Positions 10,203 to 22,314 of a stretch of 51,017 nucleotides of DNA are shown piece by piece. Every line of letters starts with the position of its first letter. The first letter of the stretch is position 1. The notes beneath the pieces are model-generated. The model saw only the letters and a list, made by a program, of their open reading frames with translations. It did no database searches and had not been told where the DNA came from. The position numbers were made by a program, and so were the translations under genes. Origin of the DNA: Halochromatium sp. GTDB lineage: Bacteria; Pseudomonadota; Gammaproteobacteria; Chromatiales; Chromatiaceae. The stretch covers positions 132,501-183,517 of the forward strand of contig POWB01000005.1 in assembly GCA_010912705.1 (NCBI GenBank), read 5' to 3'.

Positions 10203-10841
10203 TCAATCCTGTCTCGGGCTGGCGTGCTCAGCGCCAGATAGCGCTTTGACGGCATTTACAGCGGCATGACCAGCGGTGTCGATATCGGCCTCTCGACCAG
10301 ACAGGGTCAGGCGACCAAAGGCGCCGACCGCGCGCACATCGATCAGGGTGATATTCGCCGCCTTCTCGGCCTCATTCGCGGCATAGACGATGTAGCCCGC
10401 GGGCTCGGTCTCCAAGATAAACATGCTCTGCCCGGGCAAGATCATCGAGCCGCGCCGGTTCTGGCGGTTAATCAGGACTGTGTGATCGGGTGTCATCGCG
10501 CGGATCACCTCATTCCAGGCGATACGGCATTTTTGTCGGTCATCCTCGCGCGCTCGCAGCGTGCGCAGCACGGCATGACCCGCCTCGAGCACATCGCTCT
10601 GATCGCGCTGGTGGATGACCATCGAGCCGAATGCACGCTCCACAACCTGTTGCCCGAGATGGACGCGGGTTGCCTTGAGCGCGACATCGGTGAGTCGGTG
10701 CACAGCCATACCAGGCGAGACCTCGATCCACATGCAGGCATCGCCGGGCACCGGCAGGAACCCTTGCGACACAGTGCCGAGGTATTCAGCGAGCTGTGGC
10801 TGAAGGGAGTCGATATAGATATAGGTACGAAGCTTGATCAT
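10203..10841 (-). CDS. BMC-domain (bacterial microcompartment shell) protein
   Basis: A 212-aa protein with a clear BMC-type segment at residues 155-202 ([20 protein letters not shown], then GRLTLSG and an Ala-rich helix). A weaker, similarly built half lies at residues 3-95 ([25 protein letters not shown]), suggesting a tandem-domain shell protein that would form trimers with hexagonal outline. The linker region contains [17 protein letters not shown]. It overlaps by 4 bp (ATGA) the end of the TAXI binding-protein gene upstream, so the two are translationally coupled. No RuBisCO, carboxysome or other shell gene is in the window. The role of such free-standing BMC proteins is unknown to me. 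Confidence 0.75.
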   Translation of the reverse strand: MIKLRTYIYIDSLQPQLAEYLGTVSQGFLPVPGDACMWIEVSPGMAVHRLTDVALKATRVHLGQQVVERAFGSMVIHQRDQSDVLEAGHAVLRTLRAREDDRQKCRIAWNEVIRAMTPDHTVLINRQNRRGSMILPGQSMFILETEPAGYIVYAANEAEKAANITLIDVRAVGAFGRLTLSGREADIDTAGHAAVNAVKALSGAEHASPRQD

Positions 10842-12172
10842 TCGATCCCTTCCAATGCTTGGGTGAGTCGGTCCAGCTTTTTCTGCAGCAGTGCGATATG
10901 AAGGCGCAGCTGGTAGAGCTGGTCGGCATAGCCTAGGGGTACATCAACGTGGGCAACATCCCGTTCGATTGAATCCATGGCCTTACGCAGCCGCCGCAGG
11001 CGCTTGGCGTCGAGTGGCTGATCATCGAGTTCGAGATCGATGCTCTTCAGGTCTTTGTACCAATGTAGAATCCGCTGCCGAATCCGCCAGCGATAGGCCG
11101 GAGGCAGCACCTTTGAGAGCGGCAGCAGTAATGCCAATAGTGGCACCAGCATGACCTTGATGCGATCGATCCAGTTCGCGACCCAGAACGGCAGCCAACG
11201 TTGTAGCAAGGGCGGACCGCTCTTGTAGAAACGCGCCGCATCGCTGTTCAATGGGAAATCGCTGTTGGCGGCGGTTGGGAAGCTGTCAACGTCCGCCAGC
11301 AGATGTTGGCGGCCATGCACTTCGGCGGCGGCAGAGAGCACCAAGGCGACGAGCGCTGGGTGGAAGTCGTCGCGTGCAACCAGATTCGCCGTTGCTGCGA
11401 TCATCTGCAGGTCTTCTGAAGGACGATTGCGTTTGAGATCGAGCGTGCCTTCAGGCAGCTCCAGCATCGTTAACCAGTCATAACGGCGGGCGTAGGCGCC
11501 AGCTCGACCTAGGTCTTGAAGCTCGATCTGTTGGCTCTCGACCAGCTTCGCGAGCATTGGCGAGTCCGGCGAGCCGACCAGGAACAGCAGGTCAAGGTCG
11601 CCATTTGCGAGGCGTTGGCCGGAGGTCTCGGCGCTTTCAACGACCAAGTCTGCATTCTCGGCGCTGATGCCATTGGCGGCCAGGATGCGCTGCATCAAGA
11701 ATCGCGTGCCACTGTCTTCTGGACCGATGCCAATGCGTGCGCCCTGCAAGGTATTCAGTGGACGCGGCGAACTGCCGCTGCGTGCCAGCATCCAGACAGG
11801 CTCATAGAACAGGCTACCAAGCCCAGACAGCTTGGCACGCTGGGCCTGATCAGCAACACCGCCTTGGATCAGGGCGAGATCCACTTCGCCCTCGGGTTTG
11901 AGCATCAGCTCGAGATTGTCCACTGAGCCCTGGGTCTCAATCAGCTCAAGCTCAATGCCATCCCTTGCAAGGATCGCCTGATAGCGCTTTGCGTAATGGT
12001 AGTAAGCCCCTTCCGGATTGCCCGTCGCCATGGTGATTTGGCGAGGTGGTGCTGGTTTGACGAACTGCAAAGCAATGGCGATACCCGCGAAGACTAAGAG
12101 CGCGCTGCCGCCAAAGAGGGCAAGCATCTCCAGTCTTCCGCGCAGTTTGAAGCTGCGGCGTTGCGAGGTCAT
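10838..12172 (-). CDS. TAXI family TRAP-type solute-binding protein, membrane-anchored
   Basis: A 444-aa protein. An N-terminal membrane anchor (about residues 17-37) is followed by a TAXI-family binding domain: [40 protein letters not shown] and [21 protein letters not shown] second hydrophobic segment (about residues 335-355, [19 protein letters not shown]) leads to a basic, coiled-coil-like C terminus. Usual TAXI proteins (about 320 aa) are soluble and work with a fused DctQM permease. Here the protein is longer, membrane-bound and has no permease beside it, so uptake is not assured; it may sense a ligand instead. The only operon partner is the BMC protein, with a 4-bp overlap. Confidence 0.8.
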   Translation of the reverse strand: MTSQRRSFKLRGRLEMLALFGGSALLVFAGIAIALQFVKPAPPRQITMATGNPEGAYYHYAKRYQAILARDGIELELIETQGSVDNLELMLKPEGEVDLALIQGGVADQAQRAKLSGLGSLFYEPVWMLARSGSSPRPLNTLQGARIGIGPEDSGTRFLMQRILAANGISAENADLVVESAETSGQRLANGDLDLLFLVGSPDSPMLAKLVESQQIELQDLGRAGAYARRYDWLTMLELPEGTLDLKRNRPSEDLQMIAATANLVARDDFHPALVALVLSAAAEVHGRQHLLADVDSFPTAANSDFPLNSDAARFYKSGPPLLQRWLPFWVANWIDRIKVMLVPLLALLLPLSKVLPPAYRWRIRQRILHWYKDLKSIDLELDDQPLDAKRLRRLRKAMDSIERDVAHVDVPLGYADQLYQLRLHIALLQKKLDRLTQALEGIE

Positions 12173-12338
12173 CGAGCGTGGGATTCCGGGCCGAGTGGCT
12201 GCTCATCCTGTTGCCAATCGCGAAGGCCGACGACAGCAGGATAGTAAACGGCCCATGATACCCGAATTCCCATGTCAAGGCTGTGGCCTGCAATTCCCAC
12301 CAGCTACAGGCAGGCATCCAGCGCATCAGGGGCCGGGC

Positions 12339-12420
12339 TAAACCGCGTCCAGTTTGGGATGTGCAATGTTGACCGCACCTGCTGCGGAAAAATTACGTTT
12401 CTGTCTCTGGACGCGGTTTA
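12339..12420. repeat. Candidate MITE: perfect 14-bp inverted repeats with TA ends
   Basis: TAAACCGCGTCCAG (12339-12352) is the exact inverse of CTGGACGCGGTTTA (12407-12420), 54 bp apart. If the outer TA on each side is a target duplication, the element is 78 bp long (12341-12418) with 12-bp terminal repeats, fitting a non-autonomous IS630/Tc1-type MITE. Its ends do not match the IS630 copy at 4316. It lies between tadA and the TAXI gene. The remaining parts of 12173-12551 show no gene or clear promoter. Confidence 0.5.
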
Positions 12421-12551
12421 TAACATCCAGTGAGCCCTGACGATGACTCGTTCCCTCATCAGCAAACGAAACAGGCTAGGACATGCTAACGTTCGTGTCT
12501 GCGCGCTAACCAGGGGTCAGGGTGAATGGCCATCAGCTGTAGCGACGATGG

Positions 12552-13019
12552 CTAACGCCGGGCGCGGAAGAAGGCGCGCAACAGCGCTCCGCAGTCGTCA
12601 CCGAGGATGCCGCCGGTACAGAGGGTGCGATGGTTGAAACGGGTATCAGACGGCAGTAGATCGAAGACCGAGCCGCAGGCGCCGCCCTTGGGGTCGCTGG
12701 CGCCATAGATCAGGTGTCGGATGCGGGCGTGGACGATCGCCGCTGCACACATCGGGCAAGGCTCTAGCGTGACATACAGATCAGCCCCTGGCAGCCGATA
12801 GTTCTCGGCCCGCTGAGCCGCAGCACGCAAGGCCTGGATCTCGGCGTGGGCCGTCGGGTCATGGCTCGCGATAGGCCGGTTCCATCCCTCGCCGAGGATC
12901 TCTCCATCGCGCACGACCAGCGCACCGACCGGGACCTCGCCCTCATCAGCGGCGCCTGCAGCCAGCTCGAGTGCACGTTGCATCCAGCGTTGATGATCAT
13001 GCTGCCGACTCACTCCCAC
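12552..13019 (-). CDS. tadA: tRNA-specific adenosine deaminase (A34 to inosine)
   Basis: A 155-aa zinc deaminase that converts adenosine 34 of the tRNA-Arg(ACG) anticodon to inosine; in many bacteria it is essential. The zinc and catalytic residues are HAE (His58, Glu60) and PCPMC (Cys88, Cys91). [20 protein letters not shown] and [13 protein letters not shown] are typical for TadA. The start overlaps the end of guaA by 10 bp, so it is probably translated from the guaBA transcript. Length is close to that of known TadA proteins (about 150-170 aa). Confidence 0.94.
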   Translation of the reverse strand: MGVSRQHDHQRWMQRALELAAGAADEGEVPVGALVVRDGEILGEGWNRPIASHDPTAHAEIQALRAAAQRAENYRLPGADLYVTLEPCPMCAAAIVHARIRHLIYGASDPKGGACGSVFDLLPSDTRFNHRTLCTGGILGDDCGALLRAFFRARR

Positions 13020-14584
13020 TCGATGGTCCCCGGCGGCTTGCCGGTGATGTCATAGACCACGCGAGAAACTCCAGGAACCTCATTCACGATCCGGGTGCTG
13101 ACGCGATCGAGGAAAGCATAGGGGAGATGCGCCCAGCGCGCGGTCATGAAGTCGAGCGTCTCAACCGCCCGCAGCGCAATCACATGCTCATAGCAGCGGT
13201 TGTCGCCAACGACACCCACCGAGCGCACCGGCAGGAACACCGCAAAGGCCTGCGAGACCTGATCATAAAGCTCGGCGTGGCGCAGTTCTTCGATGAAGAT
13301 ATGGTCGGCGAGCCGCAGCGTATCGGCATAGTCCTTCTGTACCTCGCCCAGGATGCGCACGCCGAGGCCAGGGCCAGGGAAGGGGTGGCGATAGACCATC
13401 TCAGCGGGCAGGCCGAGCTCGATGCCGATGCGCCGCACCTCGTCCTTGAACAGCTCACGCAGTGGCTCAACCAACCCTAGACGCATGCGCTCCGGCAGCC
13501 CGCCAACATTGTGATGCGATTTGATCACCTTGGCCTTGCCGGTCTTGGCGCCGGCCGATTCGATGACATCCGGATAGATGGTTCCCTGCGCCAGCCATTT
13601 GACGCCCGGGAGCTTAATGGCCTCGGCCTCGAAGACCTCAATGAAGGTATTGCCGATACGCTTGCGCTTTGCCTCTGGATCGCTGACGCCTGCGAGCTGT
13701 TCGAGGAACTGGGCCTCGGCATCGACCCGCAGCACGCGCACGCCCATATGACGAGCGAAGGTGGCCATCACTTGATCGCCCTCGCCATGGCGCAGCAGTC
13801 CATTATCGACGAAGACGCAGGTCAGACGATCGCCAATGGCGCGATGGAGCAGCGCAGCGACCACCGAAGAATCCACCCCGCCGGACAGACCGAGCAACAC
13901 CTCGTCATCCCCAGTCTGCGCCTGCGCGGCGCTGATCGCGTCCTCGATGATGTTGGCTGGCGTCCAGAGCCGGCCACAGCCGCAGATCTCGTGGCAGAAG
14001 CGTTCCAGGATACGCTGACCCTGGCGGGTGTGGGTCACTTCAGGGTGGAATTGCACCCCATAGAATTGGCGCGATTCATCGGCAATGCCGGCCAGCGGCG
14101 CATTCGCGGTCTCGGCAATCACCGAAAACCCCTCCGGCAGGCGCTCGACCCGATCACCGTGGCTCATCCAGACATCCAGCAGTCCATAGCCCTCCGGGCT
14201 GGTGTGATCTTCGATATCGCGCAACAGCCGCGAATGACCGCGCGCGCGCACCTGCGCATAACCATATTCAGGCTGCTGCGCGGGGGCGACCTGGCCACCA
14301 AGCTGGGCCGCCATGGTCTGCATGCCGTAGCAGATGCCCAGCACCGGCACACTGAGCTCGAAGACCAAGTCCGCTGCCCGCGGCGTCTCCTGTGCATGCA
14401 CGGATTGCGGACCACCAGAGAGGATAATCCCGGCGGGTGCGAAGTCCTGTATTGCCTCGGGCGGCATGTCCCAGGGATGCAGCTCGCAGTAGACACCGGC
14501 CTCACGTACCCGGCGCGCGATCAGCTGGCTGTACTGAGAGCCAAAATCGAGGATCAGAAGACGGTCGGCGTGGATGTTAGACAT
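13010..14584 (-). CDS. guaA: GMP synthase (glutamine-hydrolysing)
   Basis: A 524-aa enzyme that aminates XMP to GMP with glutamine and ATP, the last step of guanine nucleotide synthesis. The N-terminal class I amidotransferase has Cys85 (GICYGMQ) and His180/Glu182 (QFHPEV). The ATP pyrophosphatase domain shows the PP-loop [10 protein letters not shown] (from about 232). The C-terminal dimerisation domain ends PPGTIEWE, the family's usual end. It starts 6 bp after guaB, a typical guaBA operon. No abnormality is visible. Confidence 0.98.
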   Translation of the reverse strand: MSNIHADRLLILDFGSQYSQLIARRVREAGVYCELHPWDMPPEAIQDFAPAGIILSGGPQSVHAQETPRAADLVFELSVPVLGICYGMQTMAAQLGGQVAPAQQPEYGYAQVRARGHSRLLRDIEDHTSPEGYGLLDVWMSHGDRVERLPEGFSVIAETANAPLAGIADESRQFYGVQFHPEVTHTRQGQRILERFCHEICGCGRLWTPANIIEDAISAAQAQTGDDEVLLGLSGGVDSSVVAALLHRAIGDRLTCVFVDNGLLRHGEGDQVMATFARHMGVRVLRVDAEAQFLEQLAGVSDPEAKRKRIGNTFIEVFEAEAIKLPGVKWLAQGTIYPDVIESAGAKTGKAKVIKSHHNVGGLPERMRLGLVEPLRELFKDEVRRIGIELGLPAEMVYRHPFPGPGLGVRILGEVQKDYADTLRLADHIFIEELRHAELYDQVSQAFAVFLPVRSVGVVGDNRCYEHVIALRAVETLDFMTARWAHLPYAFLDRVSTRIVNEVPGVSRVVYDITGKPPGTIEWE

Positions 14585-14590
14585 GAGAGC

Positions 14591-17248
<2,658 letters not shown>

Positions 17249-17337
17249 TTAACCTCTTATCATAGGAATTCAACCAGGTATCGGCAACCACATCGCGCAA
17301 CTGATGTGCCTGCTTGGTGCCGCGATTCAGCCTTCTC

Positions 17338-18732
17338 ATGCCAACGCCTCTAGCGCCGCCAATCATCGACTTTACCCGCGATATCTACAGTGTCTCGCGG
17401 CTTAATGCCGAGGTGCGCGCGGTCCTCGACGCTAGCTTCCCGCTGCTCTGGGTGCAGGGTGAGCTCTCTAACCTCTCGCGGCCGGCCTCCGGGCACCTCT
17501 ACTTCAGCCTCAAGGACGCTGCTTGCCAGGTGCGCTGCGCGATGTTTCGCAGCAAGCGCCTGTTGACCAGTTTTCAGCCTGCCAATGGCCAGCAGATCCT
17601 GGTCCGAGCACGAGTTGGACTCTATGAGCCCCGCGGTGACTATCAGCTGATTGTCGAGCAGATGGAGCCCGCCGGTGATGGTGCCCTGCGTTTGGCGCTT
17701 GAGCAGCTCAAGCGGCGCCTTGCGGCAGAGGGGCTGTTTGCCGAGGAGCGTAAGCGGCTGCTGCCCGCCTACCCGCGCCAGCTTGGGGTGATCACCTCCG
17801 CCAGTGGTGCCGCTGTGCATGATGTGCTGACGGTGCTCAAGCGGCGCTTCCCGCTGCTACCAGTGCTGATCTACCCCAGCGCGGTGCAAGGCGCGGCCGC
17901 TGCGGAAGGCCTGATTGCGGCAATTGAGCTGGCCAACCGACGCCGCGATTGCGACCTGTTGATCTTGGCCCGCGGCGGTGGCTCGCTTGAGGATCTGATG
18001 GCGTTCAATGATGAGGCGCTAGCACGTGTGATCTGCGCTTCCGAGCTGCCGATCGTGACCGGGATCGGTCATGAGGTCGACCTCAGCATTGCCGATCTCG
18101 CTGCCGATCGTCGCGGCGCGACGCCCTCGGCAGCGGCCGAGCTGGTGGCAGCGGATGTCGCCCAGGTCCAGCAGCATCTGCACGCGCTGACGACGCGACT
18201 CGAAGACGCGCTGCAACGCCAGCTCGCGACTCTGACTCAGGGCCTGACAGCACTTGGGCGCCATCTGCAGCTGCTGCATCCACGCGCTCGACTCGAGCAG
18301 CAGTTGCAGCGCGTCGACGAGCTGCAGCGCAGCCTCGAGCGCGCTGTTGAGCGGCATTTTGTCGATGCAAGGGCGTCGCTCGAGCGCGCACAGAGCCGGC
18401 TGCAGTTTGCCTCACCCGTGCATCGGCTGGCCTTTGAGGCTGATCATCTCAGGCGTGCTCGAGAGCGGCTTGCTGCTGCCACCGCACGCGCGCTTGAGCG
18501 ACGCCGAGAGCAGCTCGCGATCCTCGCTGCTGGGTTGCAGGCACGCAGCCCGCTTGCGACCTTGGCGCGTGGCTACGCGATCGTTACCGATGCTAGAGGT
18601 CAGCTGCTTTACCGACCGCAGCAGGCGCCGCCCGGTACCCAGATTCAGGTCAGGGTCGCGGCAGGCTGCTTAGAGGCGAAGGTAACGGAGCCAGACTCTG
18701 CAGCTGTTTCCATACTCGATCCAAACAGTTAG
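17338..18732 (+). CDS. xseA: Exodeoxyribonuclease VII large subunit
   Basis: A 464-aa subunit of the single-strand-specific exonuclease VII, which works with several copies of the small XseB subunit (not in this window). The N-terminal OB-fold binds DNA (YSVSRLNAEVRAVLD, LWVQGELSNLSRP, GHLYFSLKD). The catalytic region shows the family signatures GVITSASGAAVHDVL, ARGGGSLEDLMAFN and GIGHEVDLSIADLAADRRG with ATPSAAAEL. A long coiled-coil helix follows. The ATG at 17338 gives the family-like N terminus; an upstream GTG at 17314 is in frame. Divergent from guaB, with 149 bp between the starts that must hold both promoters; no convincing consensus is seen there. Confidence 0.96.
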   Translation: MPTPLAPPIIDFTRDIYSVSRLNAEVRAVLDASFPLLWVQGELSNLSRPASGHLYFSLKDAACQVRCAMFRSKRLLTSFQPANGQQILVRARVGLYEPRGDYQLIVEQMEPAGDGALRLALEQLKRRLAAEGLFAEERKRLLPAYPRQLGVITSASGAAVHDVLTVLKRRFPLLPVLIYPSAVQGAAAAEGLIAAIELANRRRDCDLLILARGGGSLEDLMAFNDEALARVICASELPIVTGIGHEVDLSIADLAADRRGATPSAAAELVAADVAQVQQHLHALTTRLEDALQRQLATLTQGLTALGRHLQLLHPRARLEQQLQRVDELQRSLERAVERHFVDARASLERAQSRLQFASPVHRLAFEADHLRRARERLAAATARALERRREQLAILAAGLQARSPLATLARGYAIVTDARGQLLYRPQQAPPGTQIQVRVAAGCLEAKVTEPDSAAVSILDPNS

Positions 18733-18737
18733 TAGCC

Positions 18738-18802
18738 GTCCATTTTCTACTTCCCGATTCTTGCCGGACAGTGGCGCTCAAATCGGGAAGCAGTTGGTGG
18801 AC
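18738..18802. repeat. Two-part inverted repeat between convergent xseA and the TPR gene
   Basis: An inner 10-bp perfect stem, CTTCCCGATT (18750-18759) with AATCGGGAAG (18781-18790), lies inside an outer 5-bp pair, GTCCA (18738-18742) with TGGAC (18798-18802). The loop is 21 nt. It lies between converging genes and could end transcripts from both sides, although T tracts are weak. Confidence 0.45.
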
Positions 18803-18871
18803 GCTTTCTTAGCCTGGCCTAGCGCTCAGCAGTATCCGCCTGCAAAACAGGGACACAGCCCTGTCAGATGG

Positions 18872-19201
18872 TCAGTCTGTTGCACCCAACGCAGCTTGTG
18901 CGCGCTTCAGGAACACGCGCATCTCCTTAGCGGCCTGAACATCGCCTTTGCCTTCAGCGACCTCGATACCACGACTCAAGACAGTGACTGCCTCCTGAGC
19001 ACGGCTGGCCTCTGTCAGCGCTTTGCCATAGAGCTTCCAGGCTGCTGAATAACCTGGGTCAAGACGAATCGCCTCCGCGAAATGATCGATGGCCTGGTCG
19101 ATCTGCTCCTGCTTCAGATATTCGTTGCCGAGGCTATAGCGCAGCAGAGCTGAGTCTTGGCCCTTCGCTCGCATGGCCTCAAGGTTGTTGATCATGTTCA
19201 T
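18872..19201 (-). CDS. Small tetratricopeptide-repeat protein
   Basis: A 109-aa protein with about two TPR motifs: residues 19-52 (LLRYSLGNEYLKQEQIDQAI with HFAEAIRLDPG) and 53-88 (WKLYGKALTEASRAQEAVTV). There is no signal peptide, so a cytoplasmic adaptor is likely; the partner is unknown. It begins at ATG 19201, about 90 bp after the last trkH stop, on the same strand, so it may be the tail of that operon. A possible restart at 19195 differs by two residues only. Confidence 0.75.
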   Translation of the reverse strand: MNMINNLEAMRAKGQDSALLRYSLGNEYLKQEQIDQAIDHFAEAIRLDPGYSAAWKLYGKALTEASRAQEAVTVLSRGIEVAEGKGDVQAAKEMRVFLKRAQAALGATD

Positions 19202-19293
19202 TCAAAGCGCCCTTGTCAGTGTTGGCGGGATTAGGTCGGCTAGATTTGATCCATTATTGGATGGGCGACAACGATCACTTGGTCTCATCCTGC

Positions 19294-20751
19294 TCAACGA
19301 CGCCAGAACGCTGGGCTGAAGAGCACCAGCAGGGTAAAGATCTCAAGGCGACCGAGCAGCATGGCAACACAGAGTATCCAGATCCCAGCGTCATGCATAT
19401 CGTAGTAATGAGCGCCCACAGTCCCAAGCCCCGGCCCGAGATTGTTGATGCAGGCAGCTACCGCCGAGAATGCGGTCAGCAGGTCGAGTCCAGTCGCAGC
19501 CAGCGCCAGATACATGATGGTGAAAGTGGCGACATAGAGCGAAAAGAAGCCCCAAACCGCATCCACCACGCGATGACTGACCACCTTGCCGCCGATGCGT
19601 ACCGGCAGCTGTGCGTTCGGATGGATCAGGCGACCAATCTCGCGCAAGCCCTGCTTGATGAGCAAGAGAAACCGAATCACCTTGATGCCACCGCCGGTGG
19701 AGCCGGCACAGCCGCCGACGAAGGCGAGGAACAGCAGCAAGATCTCGATGAAGGGCGGCCAATAATAAAAGGCATCGGTGGTGAAGCCGGTCGTAGTACC
19801 GATCGAGACGGTCTGAAACAGGGCCTGGGTGAAGGAGTCTTCCCAATCGATATAGGTGTTGGTGTAGAACAGCGCGAGGGTGACGATGGTGGTCACCAGG
19901 ATCATCAGGAAGAGATAGAACCGTAGCTCGCTATCCTGGGCATAGACAATAGGCGTACGCCGGCGCAGCGCGATAAAGTGCAGGGCAAAGTTCATGCCGG
20001 CCAGTAGCATGAAGACCACCGCGATCATCTCGATGAGGGTGCTATCGAAATAACCCATGCTGGCGTCATGGGTCGAGAAGCCACCAATGGCAATGGTGGA
20101 GAAGGCGTGGCCAATGGCATCAAAGCCGCTCATGCCTGCTAGCCAGTAGGCGAGGGCGCAGCTGATCGTCAGTCCAAGGTAGATGTACCAGAGCGCCTTA
20201 GCGGTCTCGGTGATCCTTGGTGTGAGCTTGGTATCCTTCATCGGTCCCGGCGTCTCGGCGCGATAGAGCTGCATGCCGCCAATCCCGAGCATCGGTAGCA
20301 CCGCGACCGCGAGCACGATGATCCCCATGCCACCGAGCCATTGCAGCTGTTGGCGATACCAGAGCATCGAGTGTGGCAGACCGTCGATCTGCAGGATCAC
20401 CGTGGCGCCGGTCGTCGTCAGCCCTGATATGGATTCAAAGACCGAATCGGTGATTGAGAGCTCGGGCTCGGGAGAGAGCCAGAAGGGGATGGCGCCCGAG
20501 AGACCGAGCACGACCCAGAACAAGACCACGACCAAAAAGCCGTCGCGTACCCGCAGCTCGTGGCTGGCACGGATCGCAATGACCCAGTTTAGCGCGCCGA
20601 TGCCAAGGATCAGCGCGAAGGCATAGAGGAAGGGCAGCAGGGCGCCGTCGCCATAGAGCAGTGCGACCACCGCAGGTGGCAGCATGGAGAAGCTGAACAG
20701 GACCAGCAGCAGGCCAAGCACCTTCTGCACGGTAAGTAAGCGTTTCAGCAT
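19294..20751 (-). CDS. trkH: Trk potassium uptake protein, TrkH (first of two paralogues)
   Basis: A 485-aa inner-membrane potassium channel-like subunit. It has about ten hydrophobic segments and four pore-loop repeats, with filter-region patterns GLTTTGATV, GGFSTHDASMGYFDS, GTTTGFTTDAFYYWP and NNLGPGLGTVG. A conserved GGCAGSTGGGIKVIRFLLL follows the third pore. TrkH works with the cytoplasmic gate TrkA, encoded two genes upstream. It lies 53 bp downstream of a second trkH that is clearly related. Length is normal (E. coli TrkH 483 aa) and no damage is seen. Confidence 0.93.
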   Translation of the reverse strand: MLKRLLTVQKVLGLLLVLFSFSMLPPAVVALLYGDGALLPFLYAFALILGIGALNWVIAIRASHELRVRDGFLVVVLFWVVLGLSGAIPFWLSPEPELSITDSVFESISGLTTTGATVILQIDGLPHSMLWYRQQLQWLGGMGIIVLAVAVLPMLGIGGMQLYRAETPGPMKDTKLTPRITETAKALWYIYLGLTISCALAYWLAGMSGFDAIGHAFSTIAIGGFSTHDASMGYFDSTLIEMIAVVFMLLAGMNFALHFIALRRRTPIVYAQDSELRFYLFLMILVTTIVTLALFYTNTYIDWEDSFTQALFQTVSIGTTTGFTTDAFYYWPPFIEILLLFLAFVGGCAGSTGGGIKVIRFLLLIKQGLREIGRLIHPNAQLPVRIGGKVVSHRVVDAVWGFFSLYVATFTIMYLALAATGLDLLTAFSAVAACINNLGPGLGTVGAHYYDMHDAGIWILCVAMLLGRLEIFTLLVLFSPAFWRR

Positions 20752-20804
20752 GGGCTAACGGATCTCAGTAGCGGCTTTGGCGATTGGTCGCGGGGCGGTT
20801 GTGC

Positions 20805-22250
20805 TTAATGGCGCCAGTAAGCGGGAAGAAACAGGATCAATAGGGTAAAGATCTCCAAGCGTCCAGCAAGCATACCGAAGACCCCAAGCCATTTAACGAC
20901 ATCATCGACCTCGGCAAAGGTCGTCGCGACCACTCCCAGCCCTGGACCGAGGAGATTGACCGTCGCGACCACCGCACCAATAGCGGATTCCAAATCCAGT
21001 CCGGCGGTCATCATCGCCAGCGTCAAACCCAGACAGACGATCACATAGAGCACGTAGAAGCCCCAGATCGAGAACAGCACGTCTTCCATGATCGGGCGCT
21101 GGCCGATCTTCACGTTGATCAGCGCATGCGGATGGGTAAGCTGCTTCAACTGGCGCAGGCCGAGCTTGAGCAGGATCAGCACCCGCAGCACCTTGATACC
21201 GCCGGCGGTCGAGCCGCCGCAGCCGCCGGTGAATGAGAGCATGATCAGAAGCAATGGGATCTGCAGCGGCCAGAGGCCAAAGGTGGCGGTACTGAAGCCG
21301 GTGCTGGTCAGGATCGAGGCCACCTGAAAGGAGCCGTGGCGTAAGGCTTCCAAGAAGCTTGGATAGGCCGATGCGAGGAATAGGCTGATGCTGACGGCGA
21401 GGACGCCACCAAGAAAGATTAGTAGGTAAGCGGAGACCTCGGTGTCGTTCAGGTAGAGCCAGAGGTTGCGCTTGCGCCAGGCGAGGAAATGGATCACGAA
21501 GTTGATGCCGCCAGCGAGCATGAAAACGCTAGCGATCAGCTCGATGGCGACGCTATCAAAATAGGCGATGCTGGCGTCGTGGGTCGAAAAACCGCCTGTT
21601 GCTACCGTGGTGAAGGCATGGCCGATCGCGTCGAAAGCGGTCATCCCAGCGATCCAAAAGCTCAGCGCGCAGGCGGCGGTGAGGGCGAAGTAGAGGGTCC
21701 AGAGTGCGCGAGCGGTCTCGGCAATGCGCGGCGTTGGCTTTTCGTGCTTGGCAACGCCTGAGGTCTCTGCGCGGTAGAGCTGCATGCCACCGACACCGAG
21801 CAGGGGCAGGATCGCGACCGCAAGGACGATCACCCCCATGCCGCCGAGCCACTGGATCTGTTGACGATGGTAGAGGATCGATTTGGGCAGTCGGTCGATC
21901 TCTTCGATCACCGTTGCGCCGGTCGTGGTGAAGCCAGAGATCGACTCGAACACCGCATCAGTGACGCCCCAATCCAGGCCAATGATGAACGGCAGTGCGC
22001 CTAGCATGCCGAGCACCGCCCAGAACAGGGTAACGATCAGGAATCCATCGCGCACCGAGAGGGGGTGGCGCTTGCGCAGGTTTGGCAGCCAGAGGATCAA
22101 GCCGGCGCTGACGGTGATCAGCAGCGAGGTCGCAAAGGCTGGCCACTGTCCGTCTGCATACCAGAGCGAGACCAGGATGGATGGCAGGAAGCTGATGCTG
22201 TAAAGCAGCAGCAGGATTCCGAACAGGCGAACAATGGCGCGCCAGTGCAT
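20805..22250 (-). CDS. trkH: Trk potassium uptake protein, TrkH (second paralogue, next to trkA)
   Basis: A 481-aa membrane protein of the same family as the gene at 19294. It shares long blocks with it (SISGFTTTGATV, GGMQLYRAETSG, GGFSTHDASIAYFDS, GGCGGSTAGGIKVLR) but differs in many loops and the third pore (TSTGFSTATFGLWP). The two copies are thus an old duplication, not a recent one. It starts 64 bp after trkA and is co-directional. Two TrkH proteins sharing one TrkA may differ in affinity or ion preference, as known for other bacteria with two Trk channels; that is inference. Confidence 0.93.
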   Translation of the reverse strand: MHWRAIVRLFGILLLLYSISFLPSILVSLWYADGQWPAFATSLLITVSAGLILWLPNLRKRHPLSVRDGFLIVTLFWAVLGMLGALPFIIGLDWGVTDAVFESISGFTTTGATVIEEIDRLPKSILYHRQQIQWLGGMGVIVLAVAILPLLGVGGMQLYRAETSGVAKHEKPTPRIAETARALWTLYFALTAACALSFWIAGMTAFDAIGHAFTTVATGGFSTHDASIAYFDSVAIELIASVFMLAGGINFVIHFLAWRKRNLWLYLNDTEVSAYLLIFLGGVLAVSISLFLASAYPSFLEALRHGSFQVASILTSTGFSTATFGLWPLQIPLLLIMLSFTGGCGGSTAGGIKVLRVLILLKLGLRQLKQLTHPHALINVKIGQRPIMEDVLFSIWGFYVLYVIVCLGLTLAMMTAGLDLESAIGAVVATVNLLGPGLGVVATTFAEVDDVVKWLGVFGMLAGRLEIFTLLILFLPAYWRH

Positions 22251-22314
22251 CTTGGCGTGGTCTCCTAGGGCCGCAAATCAACAGCAACGAACTGTTAGCG
22301 CTCGGTGCGTGCCA

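Noticed and set aside
12529..12552. GCCATC/GATGGC inverted repeat at the end of tadA as terminator
   Set aside because: Six base pairs, 12-nt loop, no T tract; likely chance.
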